Shown here in pieces: positions 24,096 to 34,213 of a stretch of 64,000 bases of DNA. A program made the translations under genes and the position numbers. The stretch's first letter is position 1; every line of letters begins with the position of its first letter. This stretch comes from Triangularia verruculosa (taxonomy: Eukaryota; Ascomycota; Sordariomycetes; Sordariales; Podosporaceae), in contig MU863925.1 in assembly GCA_033296885.1 (NCBI GenBank), positions 62,001 through 126,000 on the forward strand, read 5' to 3'. The notes under the pieces are model-generated. The model was not told where the DNA came from. It searched no databases and saw only the letters and a program-made list of their open reading frames with translations.

Positions 24096-24927
24096 TTGGG
24101 GAATAAGATAGTCTAGTTGTTTGTTTAAGCGGTGCATTCTGAAGGTCATAATTCTTGCTGGCAGAGAAGAGAGAGTCAACTTAGTTGCTGGTGCAATCTA
24201 CAGTTAGTTAACCGAAAAGGAACGGAGTGGTTGGGTTGCCTTGCTTTGTGCTCACGAAAAAAAAGGAGGGAGAGAGACTTGTTGGCTCGATATAAGCCCT
24301 GAACCAAATGTCTGTTTATTGTTGTGTACATAGTCGCATATCCACACAAGCCGGGAGCTTTGAGAAGGCGGTGAGTTGCATGGCAGCTGGGTGCTGACGG
24401 GGTCGTCTCTGAGGGATGGACGCCTGTAGCTGAACAATTCATTGCGTTTGCAATCAATCAAATTGGTTTTTCCCCAAGGATCAAGACATGTGTATACAAG
24501 GCTCCCGGTATCATCGATGAATTACTATTGTCATTTTCACTCGTTATCAGGGTATCTATAGTCCATCGTCAACCGGAGAACGTGTCTGGGACACTGCCTG
24601 AGATACCCGCTGTTGACAATGTTAGCCCAGGCGAACGACAGCATGTAATTTTCGTGAGGCCTTACAGCTTGGTTCAGTTGCGAGCATGCGTGTTTGTTGC
24701 TCCTTTCTTAGCCCCTTCGCCGCCGTTGTCGTTCTGTATGGCATACGGCCCAAGATCGTCACCTACTTCTTTTGGCGGTGCCTCTTTTTTCATCCTGCCA
24801 GGGCCACCTGTATTAAGAACCCGACGGTTTTTTTTTCCTTTCGTTTTCCCTGTCCTTCAAGAAAATCCGTGAAACATAACTGGGTCCCAGATTTGTTGTA
24901 CTCTCTCCAGCGGAAACCCGACCTCGT
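24096..24927. other. Intergenic between convergent cot-1 and SF3a2 genes
   Basis: About 830 bases carrying the 3' ends of both genes. No supported coding region or repeat was seen. Confidence 0.45.
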
Positions 24928-25674
24928 CTACCTTCTCCCCGTCAAGCCCGGCGCAGCATTGAACCTCTCCTCTCTTTCCGTCATGAACATGATTTGCACC
25001 CAGTACTCCTTGCTATCCGGATCCCAAAACTCAAACTGCCTCCCGTCCTCTCTCTTGTCCAGTTCCCTGGCAGGAATCTTGAACCCGCACGTCTCGTACG
25101 GCTCCGCAGCGACCAACAGATACTGGAAATTCCTATCCGGCTCCTCGACCCTCTGCGTGAAGGCGCTCATGACCTGCCACTTGGGCGTAACTCCCACCCC
25201 GATGTCCGGGTACTGCAGCTGAAACAGCAAGCCCTGCTGTCTGGTGATCGGATCTCTGACTTTGGTGATCTTGTACCCCGGCCGCCCAATCTTGACCACA
25301 TTCTTCCTCGGCCCGCCAGCGCCAAGCCCCAAAGCGGCAAATCCGGCGCCTACTACGCCGACGGGGAGACCGGTTGTGGGATCGATCTCGCCTTTGCCTT
25401 CTTTTTGCTCGCGGGCGGCGCGGCGGGCGAGGTTGGTCTGGTGCTTCTTGCCCTGGGTGTGGGCGAGGTAGGAGCCGTCGTTTTGGTGGACGGTCAGGCA
25501 GAGGCGGCACTCGAAGGAACCGAGGTGGTTCTTGAAGATGTAGGGGTCCTTGTCGAGGTCGATTTGCTCGAGGGCGAGCTTGCGGAGGCGCTCGCGGCGG
25601 TCGGCGTTGGTTGCGCTGTGGGAGGCGACGCCGCCGCCGCCGAATTTGGAGCCGGCGCGGTTTTGGTAGTCCAT
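24928..25674 (-). CDS. Splicing factor 3A subunit 2 (Prp11/Sap62)
   Basis: U2 snRNP SF3a subunit needed for pre-spliceosome assembly. The 248-residue product begins MDYQNRAGSKFGGGGVASHS, the canonical SF3a2 N-terminus, followed by NADRRERLRKLALEQIDL. The matrin-type C2H2 zinc finger is FECRLCLTVHQNDGSYLAHT with the distal His of GKKH (about residues 50-75). The C-terminal domain has PGYKITKVRDP, LLFQLQYPDI and RFMSAFTQ-like motifs (here QVMSAFTQRVE). It lacks the Pro-rich tail of animal SF3a2, as in other fungi. The frame is open 91 codons further upstream, but the conserved N-terminus fixes the start. Confidence 0.93.
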   Translation of the reverse strand: MDYQNRAGSKFGGGGVASHSATNADRRERLRKLALEQIDLDKDPYIFKNHLGSFECRLCLTVHQNDGSYLAHTQGKKHQTNLARRAAREQKEGKGEIDPTTGLPVGVVGAGFAALGLGAGGPRKNVVKIGRPGYKITKVRDPITRQQGLLFQLQYPDIGVGVTPKWQVMSAFTQRVEEPDRNFQYLLVAAEPYETCGFKIPARELDKREDGRQFEFWDPDSKEYWVQIMFMTEREERFNAAPGLTGRR

Positions 25675-26187
25675 TGCTTGGAGATCAGACTGCGGTTCGG
25701 GGGTGTGGGATTGGTGATTGGTAGTGTGATGGAATTGGGCTGTCAGAGGTGGGTGGTGTGGTGGTCGTGGTGATGATGGAATTGATGGATCTCTAATTTG
25801 GAAAGGCCGACAAGGTTCTGGAAAAGACGTGTCGCGGCGCGCTTGGGATGGGGGGCAGCTGGTGGCAGTTGGCGGGAAAGCTGTTAGCGTGGTCGACTTG
25901 AGGTTTGGAGCTCCTTCTCCTTTCGACAACCATGCACCCATCTTCACATGGAAATGATTTTGATGAAAAAGCAGTTCGACTTCAATTCAGAATGCTATGC
26001 TATAAAACCAGTGTCGTTCAGTTCAAAAAATTCAGTATTTCATTCCATATCATGCCATCATTTCTGATCGTTCTGTCCTCATGTGTCCTCATGTGTCCTC
26101 ATGTGTCCTCATGCGTCCTCATCATTCCTCACCATCATAACTCATAACCCCAACCTTCAGCATTGAGCATTCAACCACCTCTCAAAC
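25675..26187. other. Intergenic with 10-bp tandem repeat
   Basis: Upstream region of the SF3a2 gene and 3' region of the next gene. Apart from the TGTCCTCATG array at 26074-26123, nothing was recognised. Confidence 0.45.
26074..26123. repeat. 10-bp tandem repeat, five copies
   Basis: Four exact copies of TGTCCTCATG from 26074 to 26113 are followed by one diverged copy (CGTCCTCATC). The array lies between the SF3a2 upstream region and the end of the secreted-protein gene. Confidence 0.85.
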
Positions 26188-27003
26188 TCAAGCCAGCCCC
26201 CCAACCATGACCGCGACCGCAACAGCAGCTCCCGCCAACCTCATCGACACTCCCAATCTACCACTAGCACTGTACCTCGGCGGCAGCCCTTGTCCCCAAC
26301 CATCAGTGTTCCCCTGGGGCTGGGGCTGGGGCTGGGGCTGCTCTGGCTCAGCAGCTGGAGGATAGTCAGGCGCGTTGACAGTCTTCAACTGCGCAGAGAT
26401 CCCTCCAGGAGCGCATTGAGTACCCTTGGCTGTAGGCATCACCGCCGACCAGATTCCCGAGCCGCAACGCTGCCAAGAGGTGAGCATGCAGTTCCATTGG
26501 CCCTCGATGCTAGGCGGGCAAGGGGTGCTGGGGGCGTAGGCTCCTGCTGGAAGAGGGGCCGGAGATTGAGGGAGAGGCGAGCGAATGTGAACTTCAGGAT
26601 GATTCTCGGGGTGGTGTAGTCCCTCGGGGTGGTATCCCTCGGGGTGGTATCCCTCGGGGCGGTCTTGCTCCCCAGATTGATATCGTTCCTCCGGCCGGTG
26701 CTCCTCCTCTCTGAACTCATGGCGAGGTCGAGGGAAGGAAGGGCAATAGGTGGGTCGTTCGGGTCTGTGTTGTCCTTCCTCGGGCTCATGATGGGGTTGA
26801 GAGATTTCGGGATGATAGGCGGGGTGGTCGGGAGCAATATGAGGGACCTCAGCTGGACGATGCTGCTCGGGAGAAATATGAGGGGTCTCAGAAGGTCGAT
26901 GTTCCTCGGGAGCGATGAATGGTGAGGCAGCCCCCAAGGTGACGACACAAAAGAGGGCTGTGATCATGAGAAAAGCTGGGAGTTTTCCGGGGCTGGAACC
27001 CAT
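26188..27003 (-). CDS. Predicted secreted, possibly GPI-anchored repeat protein
   Basis: A 271-residue protein of unknown function. The N-terminus chosen (MGSSPGKLPAFLMITALFCV) is a good signal peptide ending near AASP. The frame stays open upstream to 27168, but that part would bury the signal. The middle is rich in His, Pro and Glu with repeated EHRP, PHIAP and a 5-residue YHPEG repeat from a 15-bp DNA repeat. A Cys-bearing module follows: CPPSIEGQWNCMLTSWQRCG, ending GTQC. It is reminiscent of small chitin-binding-type modules but is not a confident match. A PQPQPQPQ tract comes next. The last 17 residues are hydrophobic (RLAGAAVAVAVMVGGLA), as for a GPI attachment signal. A surface or wall location is inferred. 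Confidence 0.6.
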   Translation of the reverse strand: MGSSPGKLPAFLMITALFCVVTLGAASPFIAPEEHRPSETPHISPEQHRPAEVPHIAPDHPAYHPEISQPHHEPEEGQHRPERPTYCPSFPRPRHEFREEEHRPEERYQSGEQDRPEGYHPEGYHPEGLHHPENHPEVHIRSPLPQSPAPLPAGAYAPSTPCPPSIEGQWNCMLTSWQRCGSGIWSAVMPTAKGTQCAPGGISAQLKTVNAPDYPPAAEPEQPQPQPQPQGNTDGWGQGLPPRYSASGRLGVSMRLAGAAVAVAVMVGGLA

Positions 27004-27800
27004 GCTTTTGAAAGAGAAAGGATTGTGGAAGACGGAGGATCGGAGAGTGACAGCAGATGTCTTGAGCTTCGGCCTTGGCTCGAAATGTGAGGCACTCGGC
27101 TTGGGGTAGGTCTTCTCTTGGATGTCGTCGATGAGTGTCATTTTGCGAGCTGGTTTTCTGGGGCTCACGAATATTCTTGTTACAAAAGGGGATCACGGCG
27201 TATGTGTGCGTGTTGGTGTGCGGGAACTGACTTGCGTGTGCTGATACAGAAAGTCTGGTGGAGTGAGGGATGCGCTGCCGTTTATATCACCATGCCACGA
27301 CCACCCGCTCGCGAAGGCTGGCACGCAGTCGCACATGTCTTACCTCTTACCCTGGGACGGAGAAACGCGTTGCGCGCCTTCACGATCACAATGACCTTCA
27401 TCCTGCCATTTTCTTTTGGGAGATCGTAGAGTTTGACGTTGTTGGCAGCACATTTTACCACGCTTGTTGCGGTCACCCGCCCGATGCTTGATGGGCGCTA
27501 TTCAAGCTAACCAAGCGAGCACTCCATGACCTGACACCCCCAAACACTCGAGGGCTTTAGCTGATCTACCAGCCATTTCTAAATCCACAAAGGCCAGTGG
27601 AAAAATTGTCGTGGGTTCGCTGAAGCTTATTCACAGGCAGCTGCCATATGCCCGGCCTTCCTGCCATCATTCATCCATCACATGAGACTTTGCCAAAGTT
27701 ATGAAGACATAGAGGAGGGCTGAGAAAGGCAAAGACCAGTAGTGCTGTAACCGCAGCAGCCACCAAGCACCGTCGTCCCGTGCTAGCCCCAAACTCCTTC
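27004..27800. other. Intergenic
   Basis: About 800 bases upstream of the secreted-protein gene and downstream of the Zn2Cys6 gene. No coding signal was supported and no repeat seen. Confidence 0.45.
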
Positions 27801-29825
27801 TTACCCGATGTCAGCAAAGTCAGAGTCGGTCATCCCTCGAAGTAGATTGTCAAAGAAAGCTGAATTCACGTCCTGAAGACCCCAGTCCTCCTGAAAAAAA
27901 ATTCCATGGCCTAGAAGTTCTTCTCGGCTTTCTGCATCCATAGGCTGCTCTCTCAAATTGGCCGCAAAAACCGGCTCTTCAAGAGAACCACGTCTGACCA
28001 AAACACGGCACAAGTACGGGATATGGATTTTGAGGAGTGTGTTGTCGTCACTCATCTTCCCGCTGCATCCGAGCTCGCCAGCTTCTTCATCTTTACCCTC
28101 TGGGTTTGAGCAATAGCTCCATAAATCGCCGGCGTGGACTTCTGCTTCGATGACAAGTAAATGCCGCAGCACTGTCCCGATCCTGCCCGCAAAAACATCT
28201 TTGCCGTGGATAAACATATGCTCCATGGCTTTCAGCGTTGCCTCAAGTATGCCACGGTCACCCTGTCGTTGATGCGCCAGAAATTTCAGGGTGTCATCAG
28301 CCATCCCAGCCTGAGCCTTCTGTCTATGGGCATCGAGATGTGCGATACACATCGCTGTACTGGCAATGAAGGCCAGAGCGTCGATTCCATGGCAATAAGA
28401 GCTGATAGGGTTGACTTTGCGAAAAGCTAAAAAGCGAGTGAGCACCTCTCGGCTTGCGTTAATAGCTGTCATCTTGCTGTAAGTACCTCTTTGATCGAAA
28501 GAAGACTTTAGCAGCAACGGGAGATGAAGTTGCGCCAGCAGGTGATAGTGAACTGCCTGGCTCATGAGACGGAATGTTTTCTCAGGGCCTTTCAAGCCCT
28601 CTTCTTCAGCGCGAGTCGTCAATTCAGGAGTAAGCCACCACTGAGGCGGCATGCAACTTGCTGCTCTCTGAAACAGGTCGTCGATCTCTTGTGTAGAAGA
28701 GAGGCCATCAAGGCTGTTTTGCTGCAAAATATGACCAGCGGCAACGCAGTGTAGCCTCCGCAATCGCTCAACGGGCGAGCATTCTCCCAACGCTGAAGCA
28801 GTTGCGAAAGAGTTGTCGGGCGAACCTTGAGGAAGTCCTAGCATGAGGGATAGGTAGCGGTCGGCCTGCACGATGCGTGACCAGATGTATTCGTGATCGA
28901 CATTGGCTTTGGATCGCGTAGACTGGTGAAGCCCCATCAGCTGTCCCATGGTCATGGCTCGACGAGCAGCAATCCATGACCGACGTAAGTTACCGGCTCT
29001 GTCGTGGTACATGCTTTCCATCATGATGCATTCGATACCGTCAATCGAGTCAACGAGCTGACCATTGCGTGTGACCAGGTTGAGCGCGCTTTCCACAGCT
29101 CGAGAGATCGAATCCCGGCATTCAATGGCAAGGCCCTTGGGATGCCTGGCTGAAGCCATCGGTATGTCTTGGAAGAGCAACCCCAAGAACAGGAGCTTTC
29201 GTGCTATGAGAACTGGATATGTTCTCGATTCTGGCACCCGCAGCACATCTTGCAAGGACAGCTTGTCAGGGATTTCGGGGGTGGGTGACAGGATACTGCC
29301 AACCTTGAAGAGGAGTTCCCGGAGAGAGCTTTGTAGCGGGGATTCTAGGATCAGGTTCAAAACACACTTGTCCGGCCACGCCTCTAACAGGTCAGCCGCG
29401 GTCTTCTTATGCTCCATGGTCTGTCGACCGTCCTCGGGCAAAGGGTCGTTGGAGAGCGGAGGCTGTAGAAGGTTTGGTGCTCTGTGCTCGGTGTTGCTTG
29501 GGTTGTTCTTCATGACATCAATCTTCTTGGAAAGGCCTTCAACCAGGGCTTCAACTCGGCCAAGCCTATCGTCAGGGTCTCCAATATCGCGCCTGGTGAC
29601 CACATCAGGGAACTCCTGGCTGATGCATTCCGCACCCCGCCGCTCACACGGCCCACACGCAATATTGGTTTCCGGTGAGGGCACGCATCGCACCTTCCTT
29701 CGCTTGCACTCCCAGCAGCTCTTGGTGCCTTTACGAACTCGTAGCTTCTTTCGCGGAGGTTCGATATCGCCCACGCATGGCGCGTCGGAAGCGGCGTCCG
29801 CCATATTTGACACGTCACTGCCCAA
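27801..29825 (-). CDS. Zn2Cys6 fungal transcription factor
   Basis: A 674-residue single-exon regulator. The binuclear zinc cluster has the pattern CX2CX6CX9CX2CX6C with cysteines at residues 37, 40, 47, 57, 60 and 67 (CWECKRRKVRC then CGPCERRGAEC), preceded by basic residues. A short linker (RVEALVEGLSKKIDVMK) may dimerise as a coiled coil. The middle region (about 230-400) resembles the fungal-specific transcription factor domain, with SWIAARRAMTMGQLMGLHQ and WSRIVQADRYLSLMLGLPQG. The target pathway is unknown. The palindrome TTCGGCCGAA lies about 165 bases upstream of its start and again upstream of the neighbouring NmrA-like gene, suggesting shared control or autoregulation. Confidence 0.9.
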   Translation of the reverse strand: MGSDVSNMADAASDAPCVGDIEPPRKKLRVRKGTKSCWECKRRKVRCVPSPETNIACGPCERRGAECISQEFPDVVTRRDIGDPDDRLGRVEALVEGLSKKIDVMKNNPSNTEHRAPNLLQPPLSNDPLPEDGRQTMEHKKTAADLLEAWPDKCVLNLILESPLQSSLRELLFKVGSILSPTPEIPDKLSLQDVLRVPESRTYPVLIARKLLFLGLLFQDIPMASARHPKGLAIECRDSISRAVESALNLVTRNGQLVDSIDGIECIMMESMYHDRAGNLRRSWIAARRAMTMGQLMGLHQSTRSKANVDHEYIWSRIVQADRYLSLMLGLPQGSPDNSFATASALGECSPVERLRRLHCVAAGHILQQNSLDGLSSTQEIDDLFQRAASCMPPQWWLTPELTTRAEEEGLKGPEKTFRLMSQAVHYHLLAQLHLPLLLKSSFDQRGTYSKMTAINASREVLTRFLAFRKVNPISSYCHGIDALAFIASTAMCIAHLDAHRQKAQAGMADDTLKFLAHQRQGDRGILEATLKAMEHMFIHGKDVFAGRIGTVLRHLLVIEAEVHAGDLWSYCSNPEGKDEEAGELGCSGKMSDDNTLLKIHIPYLCRVLVRRGSLEEPVFAANLREQPMDAESREELLGHGIFFQEDWGLQDVNSAFFDNLLRGMTDSDFADIG

Positions 29826-29987
29826 AATCGCAAGCCTGAAGTGAGAAACCAGGGAAAGTGCCCTGATGTCGGGGGTATGGCAAAGTGATAGGGAAAAGCA
29901 CTACCTAAACTATATTGCTGTGGTGGTTGATTAGGTACTGGAGGAAGGAACTCAACCCCTGCATCTTATTCGCCCGAGCTCTTCTCT

Positions 29988-29997
29988 TTCGGCCGAA
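29988..29997. promoter_or_regulatory. Palindrome TTCGGCCGAA upstream of the Zn2Cys6 gene
   Basis: A perfect 10-bp palindrome built from a CGG/CCG pair, the triplets contacted by Zn2Cys6 proteins. It lies between the NmrA-like gene's stop and the regulator's start. The same 10-mer recurs at 31346-31355. Confidence 0.4.
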
Positions 29998-30083
29998 GCT
30001 CGGCAGGGAACACCGGAGCTCTCTCCCGAGAATAACACGCCGGATAGACACCAAGAAATGTTCCCTTCCACTCATGCTTGGAA

Positions 30084-31236
30084 CTATGGCTTGTTTTCCC
30101 ACGCCTCAGTCAAGAACTCCTCTACTCCGGTGAACTTGTACGCTGGAAGCAGCCGATTCCACTCATCCGAGACCCTCATTACCCCGACAGAGATACCCAA
30201 CAGCATGCCGGAAAGGAAGCCTTTTGTCATACTCTCAATCTCTGATGGTGGAAGGGATGGGTGATCAACCTTGGGCAGCCAAGTGCTGTTGACGATTCCG
30301 GCTTTGAGGTCCTCTGGTTTGAGCCTCTCGACCGTGAAAGGGCCGCCTGGGTCAAATGCTGTCAGTCAGCATCTGGCATACCCGGAGGCAACACTACTGC
30401 TGCATACCAGGGCGAATTGTCATACCTCGAATCTTCTCTCCGAGCTCAACAATCTCACCAATCGTCAGCTCGTCTCCTCTGATGCCCCCAACGACGGGCC
30501 ACTCGCCCTCGTACTCCACTGCCTTGGCGACAACAATTGCCAGATCCTTGGCTGCAGTCAGTGTGATTCGAGCATCTTCACTCCCTTCCAATATGATGGC
30601 CCGGCGAGCGTTGAAGTCAAGCTGGGTTTGGAATGGGTGGATATGCTTGGAGGTCTTGTAAGGGTAGCAGAGGTAGTCTGTAAACTGCCCCGGTTGGAAA
30701 AGGGTGTACTCAAGCACCTTCTTGCCCTTGTTCAACTCTGCCAGATACTCTCGAATCTCCGCCTTGCCAGTATACCAGGGGAGATGCTCGAAACTGGACC
30801 TGTGTCAAGCTGTGAGCAAGCCAGGGTATCCTCCCGACAGAAGGAGACTCACGTTGCCCACTCACTAGGAGCAAAGCGTCTGACTCCGGCACGAACTGCG
30901 GCATCAATGAGATTCTTCTGAGTCTTGTTTTCTGGGTCTGAGTGTGTCATGATGAAAGACAGTACAGTGTCAACCCCTTGAAGGATCTCGTACAGCTGGT
31001 CTGTGTCATCATAGTCTGTTGTTATCCAAGTGACGCTGGACAATGGGCTGTTGAAAGGAATCTTCGTGATGTCTTTTCTCGTCAGGAGGAGAATCTGGTG
31101 CTTTCCGGTTGCAACGAGAGCTTCGGTCACCTCCTGGGCGACGTCTGTTGGGCGATGTTAGTGTAAGCAGATATCAAGTAAGTGATAGCTTGGGGCACGC
31201 ACTGCCGGTTGCGCCTGCGATGGCGATCTTCATCAT
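30084..31236 (-). CDS. NmrA-like / isoflavone reductase-like NAD(P)-binding protein
   Basis: A 320-residue atypical short-chain dehydrogenase of the NmrA/isoflavone-reductase group. Four exons are predicted: 31203-31236, 30853-31144, 30426-30799 and 30084-30346, with introns of 58, 53 and 79 nt. The N-terminus holds the dinucleotide motif (AIAGATGNVAQEV), followed by VATGKHQILLLTRKD, GVDTVLSFI and the family's ARxAGVRRFAPSEW. The ATG pair at 31236/31233 leaves the exact start uncertain by one residue. Members act as ketone or aromatic reductases or as redox sensors; the substrate cannot be deduced. It lies on the same strand as, and upstream of, the Zn2Cys6 gene and shares an upstream palindrome with it. 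Confidence 0.85.
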
Positions 31237-31344
31237 GATCTCTTTGGACTTTGAGTTTACTGATTCTTCAGGTGCCAGTGGGCGGGTAGTGTGTGGTTCT
31301 TATAGACTTGTTCTGTTCTGTTCGCCATCTTGTGGGTTGAGGAA

Positions 31345-31356
31345 GTTCGGCCGAAC
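31345..31356. promoter_or_regulatory. Palindrome GTTCGGCCGAAC upstream of the NmrA-like gene
   Basis: A perfect 12-bp palindrome about 110 bases upstream of the NmrA-like start codon. Its 10-bp core is identical to the one upstream of the Zn2Cys6 gene, making it a candidate binding site of that regulator. Confidence 0.4.
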
Positions 31357-31483
31357 AAGCGAAGAATTACCGCCGAGCTGAAGAACCGCCGGGTCAACAA
31401 AAGAGCTGCTAAAAGAAAGGCCGCCAAGATTGATGAGGCTCAGCCGTTACTTGGAGACCTTCACTTGTTTTGTTCATTGGACG

Positions 31484-31497
31484 GCCGAATCTTCGGC
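31484..31497. promoter_or_regulatory. Palindromic CCGAA-TC-TTCGG element
   Basis: GCCGAATCTTCGGC is symmetric apart from its two central bases, so it carries the same half-sites (CCGAA/TTCGG) in everted order. It lies about 250 bases upstream of the NmrA-like start. Confidence 0.3.
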
Positions 31498-31919
31498 TCA
31501 GCTTTTGTGGAAGTCGGCGACGAGTATGGAATCTCAAATAATCCTCATCGTGTTTAACTACGGGTAGTCTCGCCGAACGCAATCTCCCGCATCCGACCAT
31601 GCCTAGTGAGACACCACATCCACGAGTTTATCTTCATTCCTTCGTACCTTACCTTATTATGTGGCTCACAAGCTACCTTATGTTGGGTTACAGGATCCAC
31701 ATCATTCGTCCGACGGCCCGGGTCACAGTCGCAAACACAACAAATCATTACTAGTCGATGATACACTGCGCTACGATTTTTAGTTGAAAGAAGTAATCAT
31801 ATTGGTGTCTACCCCTTCTAACTGATGTGCCCTGCTATATATACACAAACTGCTCAGGGGCTTCTGGGTGTGTCTGACAATTCTTTCGCCTCTGTGTCGC
31901 CTGCTTGCCAATTGCCCTT

Positions 31920-33245
31920 TTACAAGGCGTTGATCAAGGCATTGTATGCTGCCTTTGGCTGGTAGTTGCGGTCAAAGAGGAGCGGGTTGTCACTGGACCT
32001 CCAGCTGTCCTTGTCCGAGACTCCCCAGACGGTGATTCCAACGCACTTGGGGATCTGGAGACAGGCGTTCATGACAGTGAGATAATCGTTGGCCGCGGCA
32101 CCGGAGATGTCGAGCTCAGTGACGGCAATCTCCTTGACGTTGGACGCAGCGAGAGCCCTCAGGGCGGCGGGAACACCAGAGGCAGGGTTCCATCCGCCGG
32201 GGGCGGCCAAGTGGGCCTGGGAGCCGATGCCGTCGATTGGGATGCCCTGAGAGAGCCACTTGTTGACTTTTTCGACCATGCCACGGGTGACTTTGGCGTA
32301 GTTGGCAATGTCGAGGTTGTAGTCGTTGATGTAGAGCTTGGCGGCAGGATCGGCGGCACGCGCGGCGCGGAAGGCGATGCCGACAAAGTCCTCGCCGAGG
32401 ACGCGGCTGAAGACGCTGTTGCGGAGCGAGCCATCTTCGGCGAAGATCTCGTTGACGACATCCCAATGGGCGACCTTGCCCTTGTAGCGGGTAACAACGG
32501 TGGTGACATGGTTCTGGATAACCTGCGTCAAGGTGTTGCGGTCGTTGATGTTTTGCACCCACTGGGGCAGTTGAGCATGCCAGAGCAGGGTGTGGCCACG
32601 GATGAGCTTGCCGTTGGCTTGGGCAAAGTTGACCACGGCGTCAGCGTTGGAGAAGGTGAACTGATTGCGGCTCGCTATGATGCACATGTTAGCTTGTATC
32701 ACCTTTTCAGGAAGGGAAAAAAAAATGCTCACGTTCAATGGCATCCCACTTCAAACTATTTTCGTGGGTTACCTGTCCAAAACTGTTCTTGACAATCGTG
32801 GTCAACGGATTGTTGTTCAGATGGTAGTGGTCGATCTCGGTTCCGAAGAAGAGCTTCCCCTTGGCCTTGAATTTGTCGTGTAGGCCACTTCCTCCTCCAC
32901 CGCCGCCGGTGGGAGTAGGAGTGCTCGCGGTAGTGGTTCCTGGAGCAGGGTTGCCTGATCCGGGCACACACTGGGAGTACCAGTCACTGGGAAGACCTAT
33001 TAGCAATGATCTTTGGGGAAAAGAGCATCTCTCTGGGGCTACTTACTTGCTCTTTTGGCATACCGCGCCAGAAACGCAGGTAGTGGCACCCGTCCAGCCC
33101 TGACCGCCACCTGTTGTACACCAAGCAAAGTGATTAGCCTAGCGACGATTATTCAAGAAAGCTGCCACATACACTGGCCCCAGAGAGGGGATTGGGCAAG
33201 CACAGTTGCCGGGGCGAGAGCGAGCACGAACGCGAGAGTATACAT
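31920..33245 (-). CDS. Secreted endo-1,4-beta-xylanase, GH10 with N-terminal CBM1
   Basis: Hydrolyses internal beta-1,4 bonds of xylan. Four exons (33173-33245, 33047-33110, 32733-32986, 31920-32674; introns of 62, 60 and 58 nt) give 381 residues. A signal peptide of about 17 residues ends at VLA. It is followed at once by a fungal cellulose-binding CBM1 (WGQCGGQGWTG ... NDWYSQCV) and a Thr/Pro/Gly linker. The GH10 barrel contains HENSLKWDAIEPSRNQF, RGHTLLWHAQLPQW, the acid/base Glu in HWDVVNEIF (about residue 205) and the nucleophile Glu in VTELDIS (about 316). It ends with WGVSDKDSWR and PKAAYNALI. All catalytic landmarks are intact. Introns interrupt the CBM1, as is common in this family. 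Confidence 0.95.
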
Positions 33246-33332
33246 GATTGTGGCTTCAAGCAAGGCTGCACCAAGAAACGGACAAGGTCTGGTGGTAGAC
33301 AAGATCGCTAACCTTTAAGGAACGCCTTGTCC

Positions 33333-33339
33333 ATTATAT
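33333..33339 (-). promoter_or_regulatory. Possible TATA box of the xylanase gene
   Basis: On the minus strand CATATAATGG lies about 90 bases upstream of the xylanase start codon, a usual TATA distance for strongly regulated fungal genes. I saw no clear GGCTAA (Xyr1/XlnR) element in the nearest 200 bases. Confidence 0.35.
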
Positions 33340-34213
33340 GCTTTTGTTGTTTAACGTAGTACACTCCGAATACTTCCTAATGGAACAGGTACGCCGGCGC
33401 GTCTAGCTGTAGTAGCCGCGCCTATCATAATCTGGGAAGATCTTGACAAAAATGGTATTAGTCCCGGGGACCGGGTCCTCCGTAGGCTTAGCTTCGCTTA
33501 GCTTTCGCGGATGCGACATGTCAAGTCAGGGCCTTTTCGCGATGAAACGCTTCGCTTATACGTGTGGAGAGCCTTTTCTCCAATGTCTTCGATGGACGGG
33601 GATCACGGCGAACTTGCGGCGTTGTGTTCCGGATCACTTCTTTTGTCCATGACTGTCGCGGTCCGTGACCAATTCGGCAGCTACAACTGGGGCACAGCGT
33701 TTGCATCATGTTTGCAGATCATGGTGTGCCTACCAATGGGAAGGGAACGAGTTGGCAGACTGGCAAGGTCGAGTTGACACAGTCGTTGTGCGCAAGATTG
33801 CCTTGAGCTTGTGCCCTTTCAACGGTGCCAGTTCAGTAGGTAGGTAAGTCGGTTTTGGTTAAACAGGTTGCGGCTGAGATAGAAGAAGTCTTGTCGCTGC
33901 AGGTAATATACCTAGGAGCTGGATACAAAAGGCCAAGATGAAGCAGAGTGGTAGCTAGTTGGCTGGTCCTATAGCAAGCCATTCCGATATTAAGGTACAC
34001 TTGCATCGATACCTATAAAGAGACCACCATTTGTTGTTTGATTTGACTACGCTGAAATCTTAGGTATTGTTATCTTCCATTGGAGCCCTAGGCCAACAAA
34101 CAGATCATTGCAGTTGACAATTGGCTACTATACACCTCATTCAGACTAGGAGGCTAGTCTTACAATATTGGTATGCTTTTGGTCAGGTAGGTCAGTACAG
34201 TGGTGGGCAATAG

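Larger units (their letters stand above)
31237..31919. other. Intergenic with CGG/CCG palindromes
   Basis: Upstream region of the NmrA-like gene and 3' region of the xylanase gene. It contains two CGG-type palindromes listed separately. No gene was supported. Confidence 0.5.

Noticed and set aside
25675..25947. 91-codon N-terminal extension of the SF3a2 ORF
   Set aside because: The conserved SF3a2 N-terminus starts at 25674; the upstream residues are Pro/Ser/His low complexity typical of translated leader.
27801..33245. Secondary-metabolite gene cluster around the Zn2Cys6 and NmrA-like genes
   Set aside because: No polyketide synthase, NRPS, terpene cyclase, transporter or P450 is present; the next gene is a xylanase.
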